32,320 bases of DNA from Sperchopsis tessellata (taxonomy: Eukaryota > Arthropoda > Insecta > Coleoptera > Hydrophilidae). A program made the translations under genes and the position numbers. A model generated the notes under the pieces. The model searched no databases and was not told where the DNA came from. It saw only the letters and a list, made by a program, of their open reading frames with translations. Location of the stretch: NCBI GenBank assembly GCA_033557685.1, contig JAWQRN010000279.1:1-32320 (forward strand), given 5' to 3'. Below, in pieces: positions 22,770-31,128 of this stretch. Within the stretch, counting starts at the first letter, position 1. Every line of letters starts with the position of its first letter.

Positions 22770-23376
22770 TTAATTCATCGGAAATTTTGATTCCCTATCT
22801 ATGAAATGCAGGTAGGTTTGTTTGCCACTTGTTTCCAAAGAAACATACTTTATGTGCAATGGTAATCTACTGAGACAATCCGCTACATTATTATCTTCCT
22901 GTTTAATGTATTCAATTTTGTACTGAAAACATGATAAGTAACTAGCCCAACGTTGCATTTTACCCGACGGTAATGTAGGAATACCCCTGTGTTCTCCGAA
23001 CAAAGTTACTAAAGGCTTATGGTCGGTAACTAAAACAAATTTACGGCCTATCCGGTATTGTGACAATTTCTTTACCCCGTAATAAATTGCCAATACTTCA
23101 CGGTCAATATTTGAGTTATTTTTTTCCGCAGGCATCAAAACACGTGAAACAAAACCAATCGGTCTTTCGGTTTTATCTGGGAAAATATGTGTTAATACCG
23201 CTCCTATTCCTGTTAACGTCACATAATACTTTAATTGGTAGATTCGGATTATAATGTGTTAATATTGTACCCGATGCCCGTTTCGCTGTTTCGAATGCTG
23301 TTTGGCATTGTGGTGTCCAGTTAAAGTTGCTATCTTTTCTTAATAGTTCGTATAAAGGTTTCATTATTGCTGACAA
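22770..23376 (-). pseudogene. Gypsy RNase H domain, frameshifted
   Basis: The segment from 23376 holds the end of the RT connection (MKPLYELLRKDSNFNW, TPQCQTAFETAK) and the first RNase H strand, VLCDVNRNRSG. A frameshift near 23200 leads into TGIGAVLTH, REVLAIYYGVKKL with its Glu, FVLVTDHKPLVTLFG with its Asp, and EDNNVADCLSRLPL. RNase H removes the RNA strand of the RNA-DNA hybrid. The active-site residues seem preserved, but the reading frame is broken. Confidence 0.9.
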
Positions 23377-23379
23377 TTT

Positions 23380-24239
23380 TTTTATTAAACAGCCGTAATA
23401 ATTTATCAGTCCAGCAAAAGACTTTATCTGATGAATATTTTGTGGATCTGGTGCTTCAGAAATAGTTCTGATCTTTTCCGGATCTTTACTGAGCCCATTT
23501 TTATCAATGATATAGCCTAAATATTTAATTTTCGTTGCAAAAATTTCACATTTAATTTACTTAAAACAATTCGTAAGTTATTTATAAGTTTTTCACGATT
23601 TTCTTCCGTTACAACTATGTCATAGAGAAAAGAAGCTACCCCTTTACATCCCTGTAATCTTTTATCAATTATCGACTTGAAAATATTACAAGCAGGCTTT
23701 ACTCCGAATGGTAATCTATTTACCTCATAGATACCTTTATGAGTGCTCCACGAGAGCATTCGCCTTGAACTCTCGTCCACCAATTGGTTATATGCCTGAA
23801 TTAAGTCCAACTTGCTGAACTGTGGTCCGCCTTGCAAAGCTACAAACAATTCCTCATTCCTAGGGATCGGGTATTTCACATCTAATAAAAATTTATTGGT
23901 AGTGATTTAATATTCTGCACATAATCTAATGCTACCATCTCGTTTGAGCACTGGTACTAATGGTGTGCCCCACTGACTTGTTACCATCTTCTTTATTACG
24001 CCAATATCTTCCAATCTATCTAGTTCCGACTCAACTTTTTCTTTAAAAGAAAATGGTAAGACTCTGGGTTTACAAAACACTGGCTGTACATTCTCTACTA
24101 TCTGTAATTTGACCTCTCTAAACTTGTATGTTCCTAATTTTTCACTAAACAGGTCTTTAAAATCTTTAAAAATATTCTCTATTTCATTACTATTATTTAT
24201 TAAATTAATGTTAATATTCTTTATATTAAATAGTCGCAT
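23380..24239 (-). pseudogene. Gypsy reverse transcriptase, inactivated
   Basis: RT fingers and palm are read from 24239 to about 23517. LGTYKFREVKLQIVENVQPV and SQWGTPLVPVLKRDGSIRLC come first, with a stop at about 23907. PIPRNEELFVALQGGPQFSK and LDLIQAYNQL follow, with the first catalytic Asp intact, then INRLPFG-like VNRLPFGVKPACNIFKSI. The active-site box reads FLYDIVV, where the family has xxDD: the first Asp of the pair is Tyr (codon 23622-23624). The thumb (IDKNGLSKDPEKI, FAGLINYYGCLIKKL) follows after a frameshift near 23517. The upstream edge is fused in frame to the nucleocapsid zinc knuckle with no protease between. Confidence 0.95.
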
Positions 24240-24259
24240 CCAATCTCTACCAACTAAAG

Positions 24260-24943
24260 GTGGGCCACATTCATTGAATATATGATTACCTTTACCGTAA
24301 GCAAAGCAAAGTTTGACGGTTTGTCCTCCTCAGCTGGATTGTTAGCCTCCTCCCCTGGATGGTTGGCCTCCTTGACCTTCTGGGTTTGACTTCCCTTTCT
24401 TTTGGTGGGCTGGTCTAGAGTTGATTCTGCTGTTTCTTCCCCTTGCTGGCCCTTTGCTCAGCTTGTTGACGTTTGTTGTTCAGCTACTGTTCTCTCCTTT
24501 TCTAACCGCCATGGCTAAAATCTCCTTCAAGGTGTTTCGGCGATGGCTGCATCACACACTGCCTCGAGTAAGTGTTTGGACAACCCTACTATGAATTTGT
24601 CCTTCAAAATTTCGTTTAGAATTGGTCCAAATGCACAGTCCCTTGACAGTTTCTTTAGTCTCACGAACCAGTCATTCGCCGACTCAATAGCCTGTTGCTC
24701 CGCCTGGTAAAACTCACGCCTCTCTTTATAAATAAGTTGGCTATACGTCTGATGCTTGGGTAACATTGTGTAGCACAGATCGCGTAAGGTATCATATGCT
24801 TATGCCCCTATTACTGACAATAATGTCGCAGTTTTCCTCTCAGCCGGTACCTGATTAGAAGCAAAATATTGCTCTAATCTCTCTTCGTACCTGTCCCAAT
24901 GTTCGTTGACGTGATACTCTTGGATGGATCCGATTAAGGACAT
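24260..24943 (-). pseudogene. Gypsy gag, interrupted
   Basis: Gag packages the element RNA. A start codon at 24941-24943 opens MSLIGSIQEYHVNEHWDRYE, then LEQYFASNQVPAERKTATLL, an in-frame stop at 24800-24802, and LRDLCYTMLPKHQTYSQLIY onward through a helical capsid segment (NDWFVRLKKLSRDCAFG) to about 24527. After a frameshift, a Lys/Gly/Gln-rich stretch leads to a single zinc knuckle at 24308-24267 of form CX2CX4HX4C, in which the second Cys is Tyr. The knuckle is in the frame of RT and joins it directly. The N-terminus resembles gag of insect Gypsy elements with short LTRs. Confidence 0.85.
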
Positions 24944-25043
24944 GCTTTTTTATTTTGTTTTTAAGGTTAGATTTACTATCCGCTGTGAAAATCTTTACAA
25001 ATCTACTTAATCCTCACAAAATAATCAATAGAAACCTATTTTT

Positions 25044-25056
25044 GTCTTCGTCGCCA
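25044..25056 (-). other. Primer-binding site
   Basis: The minus strand reads TGGCGACGAAGAC, two bases inside the 5' LTR. Position and the TGG start (complement of a tRNA CCA end) fit a tRNA primer site. The TGGCGAC start resembles the arginine-tRNA type used by some insect Gypsy elements, but the tRNA is not established here. Confidence 0.7.
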
Positions 25057-25058
25057 AT

Positions 25059-25263
25059 TGTAGTGTATCGAATGAAAGCACTATTTACTATATATTCACT
25101 TTATTTAATATTTACAATTTCACTAGAACTAAGGTAGTTGCCTATCGGAAGGCTACAAACAGAATGGACGTGAAATGAATCTGGCTGTAATATTAAGTAC
25201 ATTTTGTTGCCAACCTATATACATAAAAATAACTGGTAGAAAAGTGATCTTGTGGATATCACA
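25059..25263 (-). repeat. 5' LTR of the Gypsy element
   Basis: The plus strand starts TGTAGTGTATCGAATGAAAG and ends GTGGATATCACA. It is followed by ATAAT, the same five bases that precede the other LTR, which fixes both outer boundaries. Confidence 0.95.
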
Positions 25264-25540
25264 ATAATCATGGTTATGTAGTCAGATTATATTCATTGAA
25301 TAACTAGCTTAATAGATAATTAATACATTCTGGTTTTAATAATAAACTATTGAGTGTGGGGTAAGAATTTATTAAGTAGTAAGTTAGTAACTTTATTATT
25401 TAAACAAAAACTGCATTCAAACGTAAAGAAATGCAAGAATGTACGTGTATTGAAACAAAAAAAATCTTACCGAATCAACTCCATATACTAAATATTCCTC
25501 ATAAGACACCCTTTACTGCTTCTCAATTATTGAAATGATT
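25264..25540. other. Right flank of the Gypsy insertion
   Basis: It starts with the ATAAT target-site copy. The rest is AT-rich without a recognised feature, and may include the 3' UTR of the CR1/Jockey-like element to the right. Confidence 0.4.
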
Positions 25541-27515
25541 TTAATATTTTAGTGCTTCTGAGCTAAGGCTAAGGAGTGTATGATGTCCTGAAATAAATAC
25601 TAAGCTATTTATTTTAGTATACACAACGCATTCATAAATAAAATTGCAGGGTAATGGAAGTATATCCGTAGCCTTAAACAAGTTTCTGAATGACTCTCTC
25701 CATGCACCACTTGTCAAAATTCTCACAGCTTGTTTCTGTGCAATAAATTACTTCCTTTGAATGGATCGGGTGTCCCGAAAGAAACACTACATAAGACATA
25801 GTACTATGAAACAATCTTTACCGTGCCACAAAAGAACAATGTCGACTCAAATTTACACTCAAATACCCAAGCAATAACTGATAGAATCTAGTTGCCTCCG
25901 ATGCAACCCGCATGTCATCCTTTCAATAGCAACGTTTGTTTGTAAGAAAAATGTTAGGTGCTGATTATTTGGAACATTTAAGATTAACTTGTTTGTTTTA
26001 AATCAAGTGTATACTGTCTTCAATTTCAATAGATAACTTCTTCAGATCACCTAGATTTCTATTTTTTAAAAAGCATAGTCCTATTATCAGCATATAACAC
26101 TACCTTGCTGTTTTCCTCAAGATCTCACACATGTATATGTATATAATAAAAAGAATATGACCCACAACTGAACCGTAAAGACCGCCATATTGAGTTAACC
26201 GGAGTGCAGAAAATTTACCCACAACGCTAGCATACTAATATCTTTGAGAAATGTATGCCTGGAAAAGCTGCAAAGGATTCCCTCGAACATCACACTTCTC
26301 CAATTTATGAAGCAGCAGAGCAAAAGGTACACAGTCAAAGGCTGTTGACAATTCTGCTAAGATTACCACAGACGAACTGCCATCCTCAAAACCGTCAGAC
26401 ACACTTACATTCAGATCAGTTACTTTACTCAACGAAGACCAACCCACACGATAGCCATGTTGAGATCCCGAAAATAAATGAATTTATTTTCAATACATTA
26501 AGCGAGTTCCTTTAAGGTGCTTTCTATAATCTTATTTATAATGGAAATAAATTAAATGGGTTTGTAATTATTCGGTACATTAGGATCACCATTTTATGAA
26601 TAGGTACGGTATCTGATATTTTCAACTCACTCAGAAAAATACATTGAGAGAAACATTCATTAACCAGAATAGAAACCACAAGGCCAATGATGTAAATTAA
26701 GCCTCCATTTTCATATATAGACAAATTATTCACCAAGTCACAGAGACTCATGGGGGCTACAGTGATTTATATTTCTGATAGAATTAATTATGGATCAAGA
26801 TGCGCTATTCTTGTTGGTTGCACAAACTATTTATTGGTCGTAATATTCCCTCTTTGTAATGAAGCTTTTTACTCATATTTGTATTTTTTAATAAAACGAT
26901 ATAACATTCTTTTTCGTAAATTAATTAAAGTATTTGATTCATATTTCTAAGTTATATTGTATTCCAAGGGCATTTATAAAATAAATTGTACCCCTGCAAC
27001 CCTAGTCAATACAGAAGTCAAAAGAATATTATATTTAATAAAGTTAAAACTACGTATCATCTGCATATAGTTTTCAATGCCTGTTTGTGTCTTCACTGAA
27101 AAGTATAATAATATTTAAATTCGTAGAAAAATAAATACCAAAATGATCTGATCTGTTTTCTGGAAAATGCATAAATATATTGTATATACGTGTAAATGAA
27201 CTAGTAGATTCACGAGTAAAATCTGTAACTATATCATAAAAACCAAATGAACGGCATATATTTATTAAATTTGTTTATTATACTCACCAGAGATAATTAT
27301 TACTTTTTTAGTATAAATAACGCCAATAGTTTATTTAAACCACTACACAACATTTCGATATTTCCTAAAGGAGACATGTAAATACAAATAACAGCATTTA
27401 TAACCACCTCCTCAAAGGAAGCAGCTTCTTCTTGTTGCTCCAAACTAAGTTCCTCAACCCTTGGCAAAGAAGTACATTATATTCCCTCCCTTGCTCAAAT
27501 GCCCACTCCACCTTG
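25541..27515 (-). mobile_element. CR1/Jockey-like non-LTR retrotransposon with endonuclease and RT, degenerate
   Basis: Right to left. The endonuclease region at about 27490-27280 gives RVEELSLEQQEEAASFEEVV, AVICIYMSPLGNIEML, LNKLLALFILKK and a GEYN in place of the GDFN motif. RT starts at about 26750-26540 with FSQCIFLSELKISDTVPIHK and NYKPI-like residues in a neighbouring frame, then KIIESTLKEL. Motif A at 26447-26235 is VVILAELSTAFDCVPFALLL, with EL where DL is usual, then LLHKLEKCDVRGNPLQLFQA. The HILFIIYIH segment and VVLYADNRTMLF follow, with YADD changed to YADN at 26083-26085. The C-terminus at 25726-25541 is AVRILTSGAWRES-like and FKATDILPLPCNFIYECVVY. It is the longest non-LTR copy here after the I-clade element, and is disabled by stops and frameshifts. 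Confidence 0.8.
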
Positions 27516-27664
27516 TTGTAGCTTCTTTCTAGATTATAAATTAATAAGATTGTAGTTGATTACAATATGTGTTGTAGAGTCTGTCTCATGTCTCTATTTC
27601 TAGTAGTTTATTGGAGAGGCATTGAATATTAATGTAGCAAATAAATATATCAGTAATTTCGTTA

Positions 27665-27840
27665 GCAATACGTGAATGTATTATGTTGATATGAGAATAA
27701 ATCTCTAGCAAACCGGCCATGTCAATATATTAAATATATAAATTAAATATGCATCAATAAATTAGGGAACAAGCCGAAATTGCAGTGGACACCGTATTTC
27801 TGTCACTAAGACGTCATAAGAACTGCTCTGTTAGTACATA
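27665..27840 (-). repeat. Copy 1 of an uncharacterised repeat, left arm of an inverted pair
   Basis: On the minus strand it reads CTAACAGAGCAG, GACGTCTTAGTGACAGAAAT, CGGTGTCCACTGCAATTTCG, GCTTGTTCCCTAATTTATTG, ATGCATATTTAATT, TTAATATATTGACATGGCCG and further. It is the reverse complement of copy 2, which starts about 43 bp to the right. Its right end keeps the CTAACAGAGCA...GACGTC start that copy 2 mostly lacks. Confidence 0.85.
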
Positions 27841-27883
27841 GTTGTTACCACGTGCGAATACATATTTGATTTATTGTATAAAT

Positions 27884-28035
27884 AAAGTCTTAATGAAAGA
27901 ATTTCGGTGTCCACTGCAATTTGGGCTTATTCCCAAATTTTTCGATGCATATTTGATCTCTGTTTATAATAAATTGACTTGGACGTTTTGCTCGAGATTT
28001 GATTTGATCAAATTTCAAAATAACACATTCATGTG
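27884..28035 (+). repeat. Copy 2 of the uncharacterised repeat, right arm of an inverted pair
   Basis: It reads AAGTCTTAATGAAAGAATTT, CGGTGTCCACTGCAATTTGG, GCTTATTCCCAAATTTTTCG, ATGCATATTTGATCTCTG, TTGACTTGGACGTTTTGCTC and GAGATTTGATTTGATCAAAT. A translation through this copy and copy 4 gives similar peptides (FFDAYLISVYN and FFDGYLISVFN). Nucleotide conservation explains that at least as well as coding. Confidence 0.85.
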
Positions 28036-28195
28036 CGGCCAAGGAAGAAACTAATTCTTATTCTCGTGTAGATTAATATTAAAATTAACGTAATGATTAT
28101 TCAATTGCGACACCTCTCATAACATGCTTTCTCACGATCTTAATGCATTTATACAAGAAATTAAAAATATATTCGTATGTGAGGTACAGCTAATT

Positions 28196-28372
28196 ACTAA
28201 CAGAGCATTGCTGATGACGTCTTAATGACAGAAATACTGTGTTCACTGCAAATTCGGCTTGCTCCCAAATTTGTGCGATGCATATTTCATTTTTGTGTTT
28301 AATATATTGACTTGGACGGGTACTCGAGGTTTGATTTAATCAAATATCAAAATTATACATATAAGTAGTTTA
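28196..28372 (+). repeat. Copy 3 of the uncharacterised repeat
   Basis: It begins CTAACAGAGCATTGCTGATG and ACGTCTTAATGACAGAAATA, then GTTCACTGCAAATTCGGCTT, GCTCCCAAATTTGTGCGATG, CATATTTCATTTTTGTGTTT and AATATATTGACTTGGACGGG, then TACTCGAGGTTTGATTTAAT. It is direct relative to copy 2 and starts about 160 bp after it. With copy 1 it defines the shared left boundary CTAACAGAGCA. Confidence 0.85.
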
Positions 28373-28489
28373 TTTGACATTATAACACTGAACTCTACCA
28401 TTGAGTATTATTGTGGAGAAAGTTACGAAATGGGCAAATCCTTTATTTTTGTGTTCTCAGTGTGGAAAACATATTTTATAAAATATTAT

Positions 28490-28666
28490 GAATGTTGTTT
28501 CCGGGAGAAAACCATGTTGAGGCTCTGACAAGTTCCGACGTTTTATCCACTGTTGCAAGGGATATTTTCAAGGCGAATACCTTTGATGCCTCTTCGACCG
28601 ATTGTCAGTACAATAAGGTCTGTGTGATATAATGAATAAATTCACTTCACTGATACAAACTCGACC
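28490..28666 (-). other. Likely 3' UTR of the Penelope-like element (distal part)
   Basis: On the minus strand it contains GAAGAGGCATCAAAGG, AAAACGTCGGAACTTG and ATGGTTTTCTCCCGG, which resembles the short, conserved 3' UTR after the endonuclease of many arthropod Penelope-like elements. It joins the endonuclease part at 29299 if the insert at 28724-29241 and one 57-bp repeat are left out. The resemblance is from memory of the family pattern and needs a search. Confidence 0.45.
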
Positions 28667-28723
28667 GAATCATGCTTATATATATGCAGGAACTGGAGTG
28701 GGAGATACGTACTACCGCATGGC
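28667..28723. repeat. 57-bp direct repeat, left copy
   Basis: It starts GAATCATGCTTATATATATG and ends ACTACCGCATGGC. It matches 29242-29298 at 55 of 57 positions. The two copies exactly flank the inserted unit, as a long target-site duplication would. Confidence 0.95.
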
Positions 28724-29244
28724 AAATCACTGATCGAACACCCTGCCTTTCAAAGAAAGGTATTTCCAATATAACAATGTCGCCTAGACAACCACTTGTA
28801 TTCTATGCAAGCTTTGTTTTTCACTCTATCTCTAAAGAAATATATTCTTCCAACATTATGAGCTCGCCCAAAACATGTAACATCATACAGTTTCAATGGG
28901 CACACACTCGATGTACACATTAGCTGGTACAACTAACTTATTAAGCATCACTTCAATTATTATAAGATTTATCCTAAAGCATATGTTGTATACCGACTAA
29001 AGCATAAGGGTGGTATTAGAGCAAATGTATCAACGTTTACTCTTTTCAGTTCAATTAAAATTATGCTTAAGGATACAAAGGTAAAGATATGAACAAAAAA
29101 AAAACTGCAAGATTCTTTCCAAAAAAAAAGAACAAAATAAGAGTTTTATTATTTATCTGATAATCTACAGGCACTCATAAAAACGGTAAGCTGTACTACT
29201 TTATCTAAACTACCTAAGAAAATGTACAAATTATACTAAAAGAA
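28720..29244. repeat. 525-bp duplicated unit, copy A
   Basis: It is identical to 31129-31653 except at 28770 (T against C) and 29171 (G against A), with no indels. If the bases shared with the 57-bp repeats are excluded, the unit is 28724-29241 (518 bp), from AAATCACTGATCG to TACTAAAA. It has two A runs (at about 29095 and 29121), no terminal inverted repeats that I can see and no convincing ORF; a 60-codon minus-strand frame at 28750-28932 matches nothing I know. Nearly identical copies in otherwise decayed DNA imply a recent copying event. Confidence 0.95.
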
Positions 29245-29298
29245 TCATGCTTATATATATGCAGGAACTGGAGTGGGAGATACGCACTAGCGCATGGC
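29242..29298. repeat. 57-bp direct repeat, right copy
   Basis: It differs from the left copy at two positions (TACGC for TACGT, CTAGC for CTACC). It runs straight into the Penelope-like endonuclease remnant, so it is the copy in its native context. Confidence 0.95.
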
Positions 29299-29640
29299 CG
29301 TTGCGTTCGGGCGATTGTTGCCGAGTGCAGGAGAGACATGAAAGAGGGGGATTCGCCAAGCATCCCTATTAATATAGTTGGGGCGATTATAAACCTCAAT
29401 GGCTTCTCGGAATTTTCTGGGAAAATAAGATGGCTCCCGAATTAAGACTTTAGTATCTTGGAACATAATTTTGTGACCTGTTTTATGTTGTTGTTCAGCC
29501 ATGGCTGACTGAATAATATGACTAAGATGATTACAGCGTTCGTGCTCCTTTAAACTAGTAGCTTAGTATATCCAATATATACCTTACCACAGGAACAAGG
29601 AATTTGTAGTAAAAGAGAGTAGTGTGGAGGACATACCTCA
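29287..29640 (-). pseudogene. Penelope-like element, GIY-YIG endonuclease remnant
   Basis: The minus strand at 29640-29570 gives LLLQIPCSCGKVYIGYTK, the GIY-YIG core of a Penelope-like endonuclease. After a frameshift come KEHERCNHLSHIIQSAMAEQ, HKTGHKIMFQDTKVLIREPS, FPRKFREAIEVYNRPNYINR and DAWRIP. The Glu in REAIEV and the N/NRD ending are standard for the C-terminal domain. It encodes no RT, which is lost to the right, so it is a 5'-truncated copy, as is common for these elements. It differs from the Penelope-like copy at 19.6 kb and does not overlap it in sequence detail. Confidence 0.8.
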
Positions 29641-30235
29641 TATTTTTGTATTGTATTTTTATTTCTTCGAATATATTAATTGCGTGGTAGTACACTATTA
29701 ATTAACATATTGTCACTGATTGAAGAGCCGTCATTCGTGTTACTATTTTCCATTACTGGTATAAATATGTTTACTAATGTAGGGGAAAAAGAAATTTGAT
29801 AAGTACAACTTTATATGGTAACAGTTTATCATTGTTACTTATTTTAAATCAAAAACACCAACTCTGAGAATAAGTAGTAACTTGATTAATATGATATTTT
29901 ATCTGACCTTAAATGAAATTCATTTACATTGTGTGTGTAATGCAGGCAGTTGGTTTCATTGCATTTATTCAACCAGTTTTATGCTTTAATTAAATCACAA
30001 AATCATTTTAATAAGGTGTGGATGTCAAGGTTATCTTAATTATGCGTGCATAATTGTTGTATTTTGTTGTAGCTGCAATTGACCAGCCTTGACCCCAAGA
30101 CATCAGCTGTGTACGTGGAGCAATATAACTTTGAAATGAACAAAGGAAAAACGATTCAAACTAAATACAATATTTTCATATCCAATATCTTTTGATGATT
30201 TATTCCAAAACATATTTCAATTTTCCGTTTATACG
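29641..30235. other. AT-rich spacer
   Basis: No gene was recognised. A small perfect palindrome, AATTATGCGTGCATAATT, lies at 30038-30055. Confidence 0.4.
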
Positions 30236-30665
30236 TATATGTTTTTGTTAAGAGAAAGTTTTCGTCTTGTTCTAGATATATCGCATTCTTTTAGAACTAT
30301 GAAAGCTTGCAGAATAACACAACTTTTGTGTGATTTTGAAACTTTCTCAAGATTGAGTAATGATTCAAGACAAGTTTATCGCACTTTCCTGTTTTGTAGA
30401 AACTTGGAGTATTTTGATGGAATTGTGCTATCTCTTACATCTATGTGGTTCTTTAATATTCAAATATATAGGTGGTTCTCAAGATGTGATTCCTTGGCTA
30501 AGTTTAATTGTATTCATAGAAATATATGTCCAAAGTCTTTCGTTTGCTAGATCTGTATATTTTGGGTGGTATGTATCCTTATTACTTCCAAACTTTATAC
30601 GGTTTGTTTACTTAAATTGTATTTTGTGCGCAAACTTTTGTTCAATTTTTGAGTTATTATATTAA
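30236..30665 (+). other. Two overlapping plus-strand open frames of unknown nature
   Basis: Frames at 30239-30550 (103 codons) and 30360-30665 (101 codons) overlap by almost 200 bp. The second is strongly hydrophobic, with segments such as LLHLCGSLIFKYIGG and WLSLIVFIEIYVQSL that could be membrane helices, followed by WYVSLLLPNFIRF. This could be a decayed exon of a membrane protein, for example an insect chemoreceptor, broken by a frameshift. T-rich DNA gives such hydrophobic frames by chance, and no family motif is visible. Confidence 0.15.
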
Positions 30666-31128
30666 ATTCATATACATGTATACCTATTAATAACATTAAT
30701 TATGATACGAAAGCTGTGCTGAATATGTAATAAAAAGTTACATATCTTGGAGGTTATGTACCTTTTATTTCCTAAATTGTAAACTAAAGATTAGAGCAGA
30801 AATTTGCAAGTTTTGCAAAAAGCTTTCAACCAAAGAAATGCACACAAAATAGCAAATCATAAAGTTTGTGGATGTAATACGGTACATTAGCCTAAAAAAG
30901 TTTCACCCTTACTTTATCTCTCGGATCCAACTAGGTTAACTCCCTTGACTATCGTTGATCTACTCGCCTTCCAAGACGACTTGTCTATTTCCACATTAGC
31001 ATCTTAACCGTTCCAAATTCATTCCGGACAATAATTTGACTGCTCATCCATGCACAGTGCCTTCTATCACTAATTCTCATGCATCTCTCAAATCTTTTTT
31101 GCGTTGTATACAACGCATACGTCAGGAC
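30666..31128. other. Spacer left of duplicated unit copy B
   Basis: The part from 30900 is less AT-rich and C/T-rich on the plus strand, possibly the end of an unrecognised element. A perfect 16-bp palindrome, GCGTTGTATACAACGC, lies at 31101-31116, 12 bases before copy B. Confidence 0.4.

Larger units (their letters stand above)
21197..25263 (-). mobile_element. Ty3/Gypsy LTR retrotransposon with both LTRs, defective
   Basis: A 4,067-bp element on the minus strand, bounded by two LTRs of 201 and 205 bp with TG...CA ends and by a 5-bp duplication ATAAT at 21192-21196 and 25264-25268. From its 5' end (right): LTR, primer-binding site, gag, RT, RNase H, integrase, polypurine tract, LTR. The domain order RT-RNase H-integrase marks it as Gypsy type rather than Copia. 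Protease is missing. Internal stops, frameshifts and two catalytic Asp-to-Tyr changes disable pol. No envelope ORF was found. LTR divergence (several substitutions and small indels over 200 bp) indicates an insertion of moderate age. It is the most complete element in the window. Confidence 0.95.

Noticed and set aside
21197..25263. Envelope gene in the Gypsy element
   Set aside because: The space between integrase and the polypurine tract is too short and has no signal peptide or membrane segment; only the integrase tail is seen.
26255..26515. 86-codon plus-strand frame rich in His and Gln
   Set aside because: It is antisense to the RT of the CR1/Jockey-like element, whose minus-strand reading has clear RT motifs.
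11400..28054. Similar peptides (FFDxYLISVxN...FDLIKxQNNT) at 11.5 kb and 27.9 kb as a conserved protein
   Set aside because: The frames lie wholly within copies of a nucleotide repeat, and copy 3 has a stop in the same frame, so nucleotide homology is sufficient.
28750..28932. 60-codon minus-strand frame, repeated at 31159-31341
   Set aside because: The two copies are equal only because the whole 525-bp unit is duplicated; there is no family motif or sign of coding constraint.
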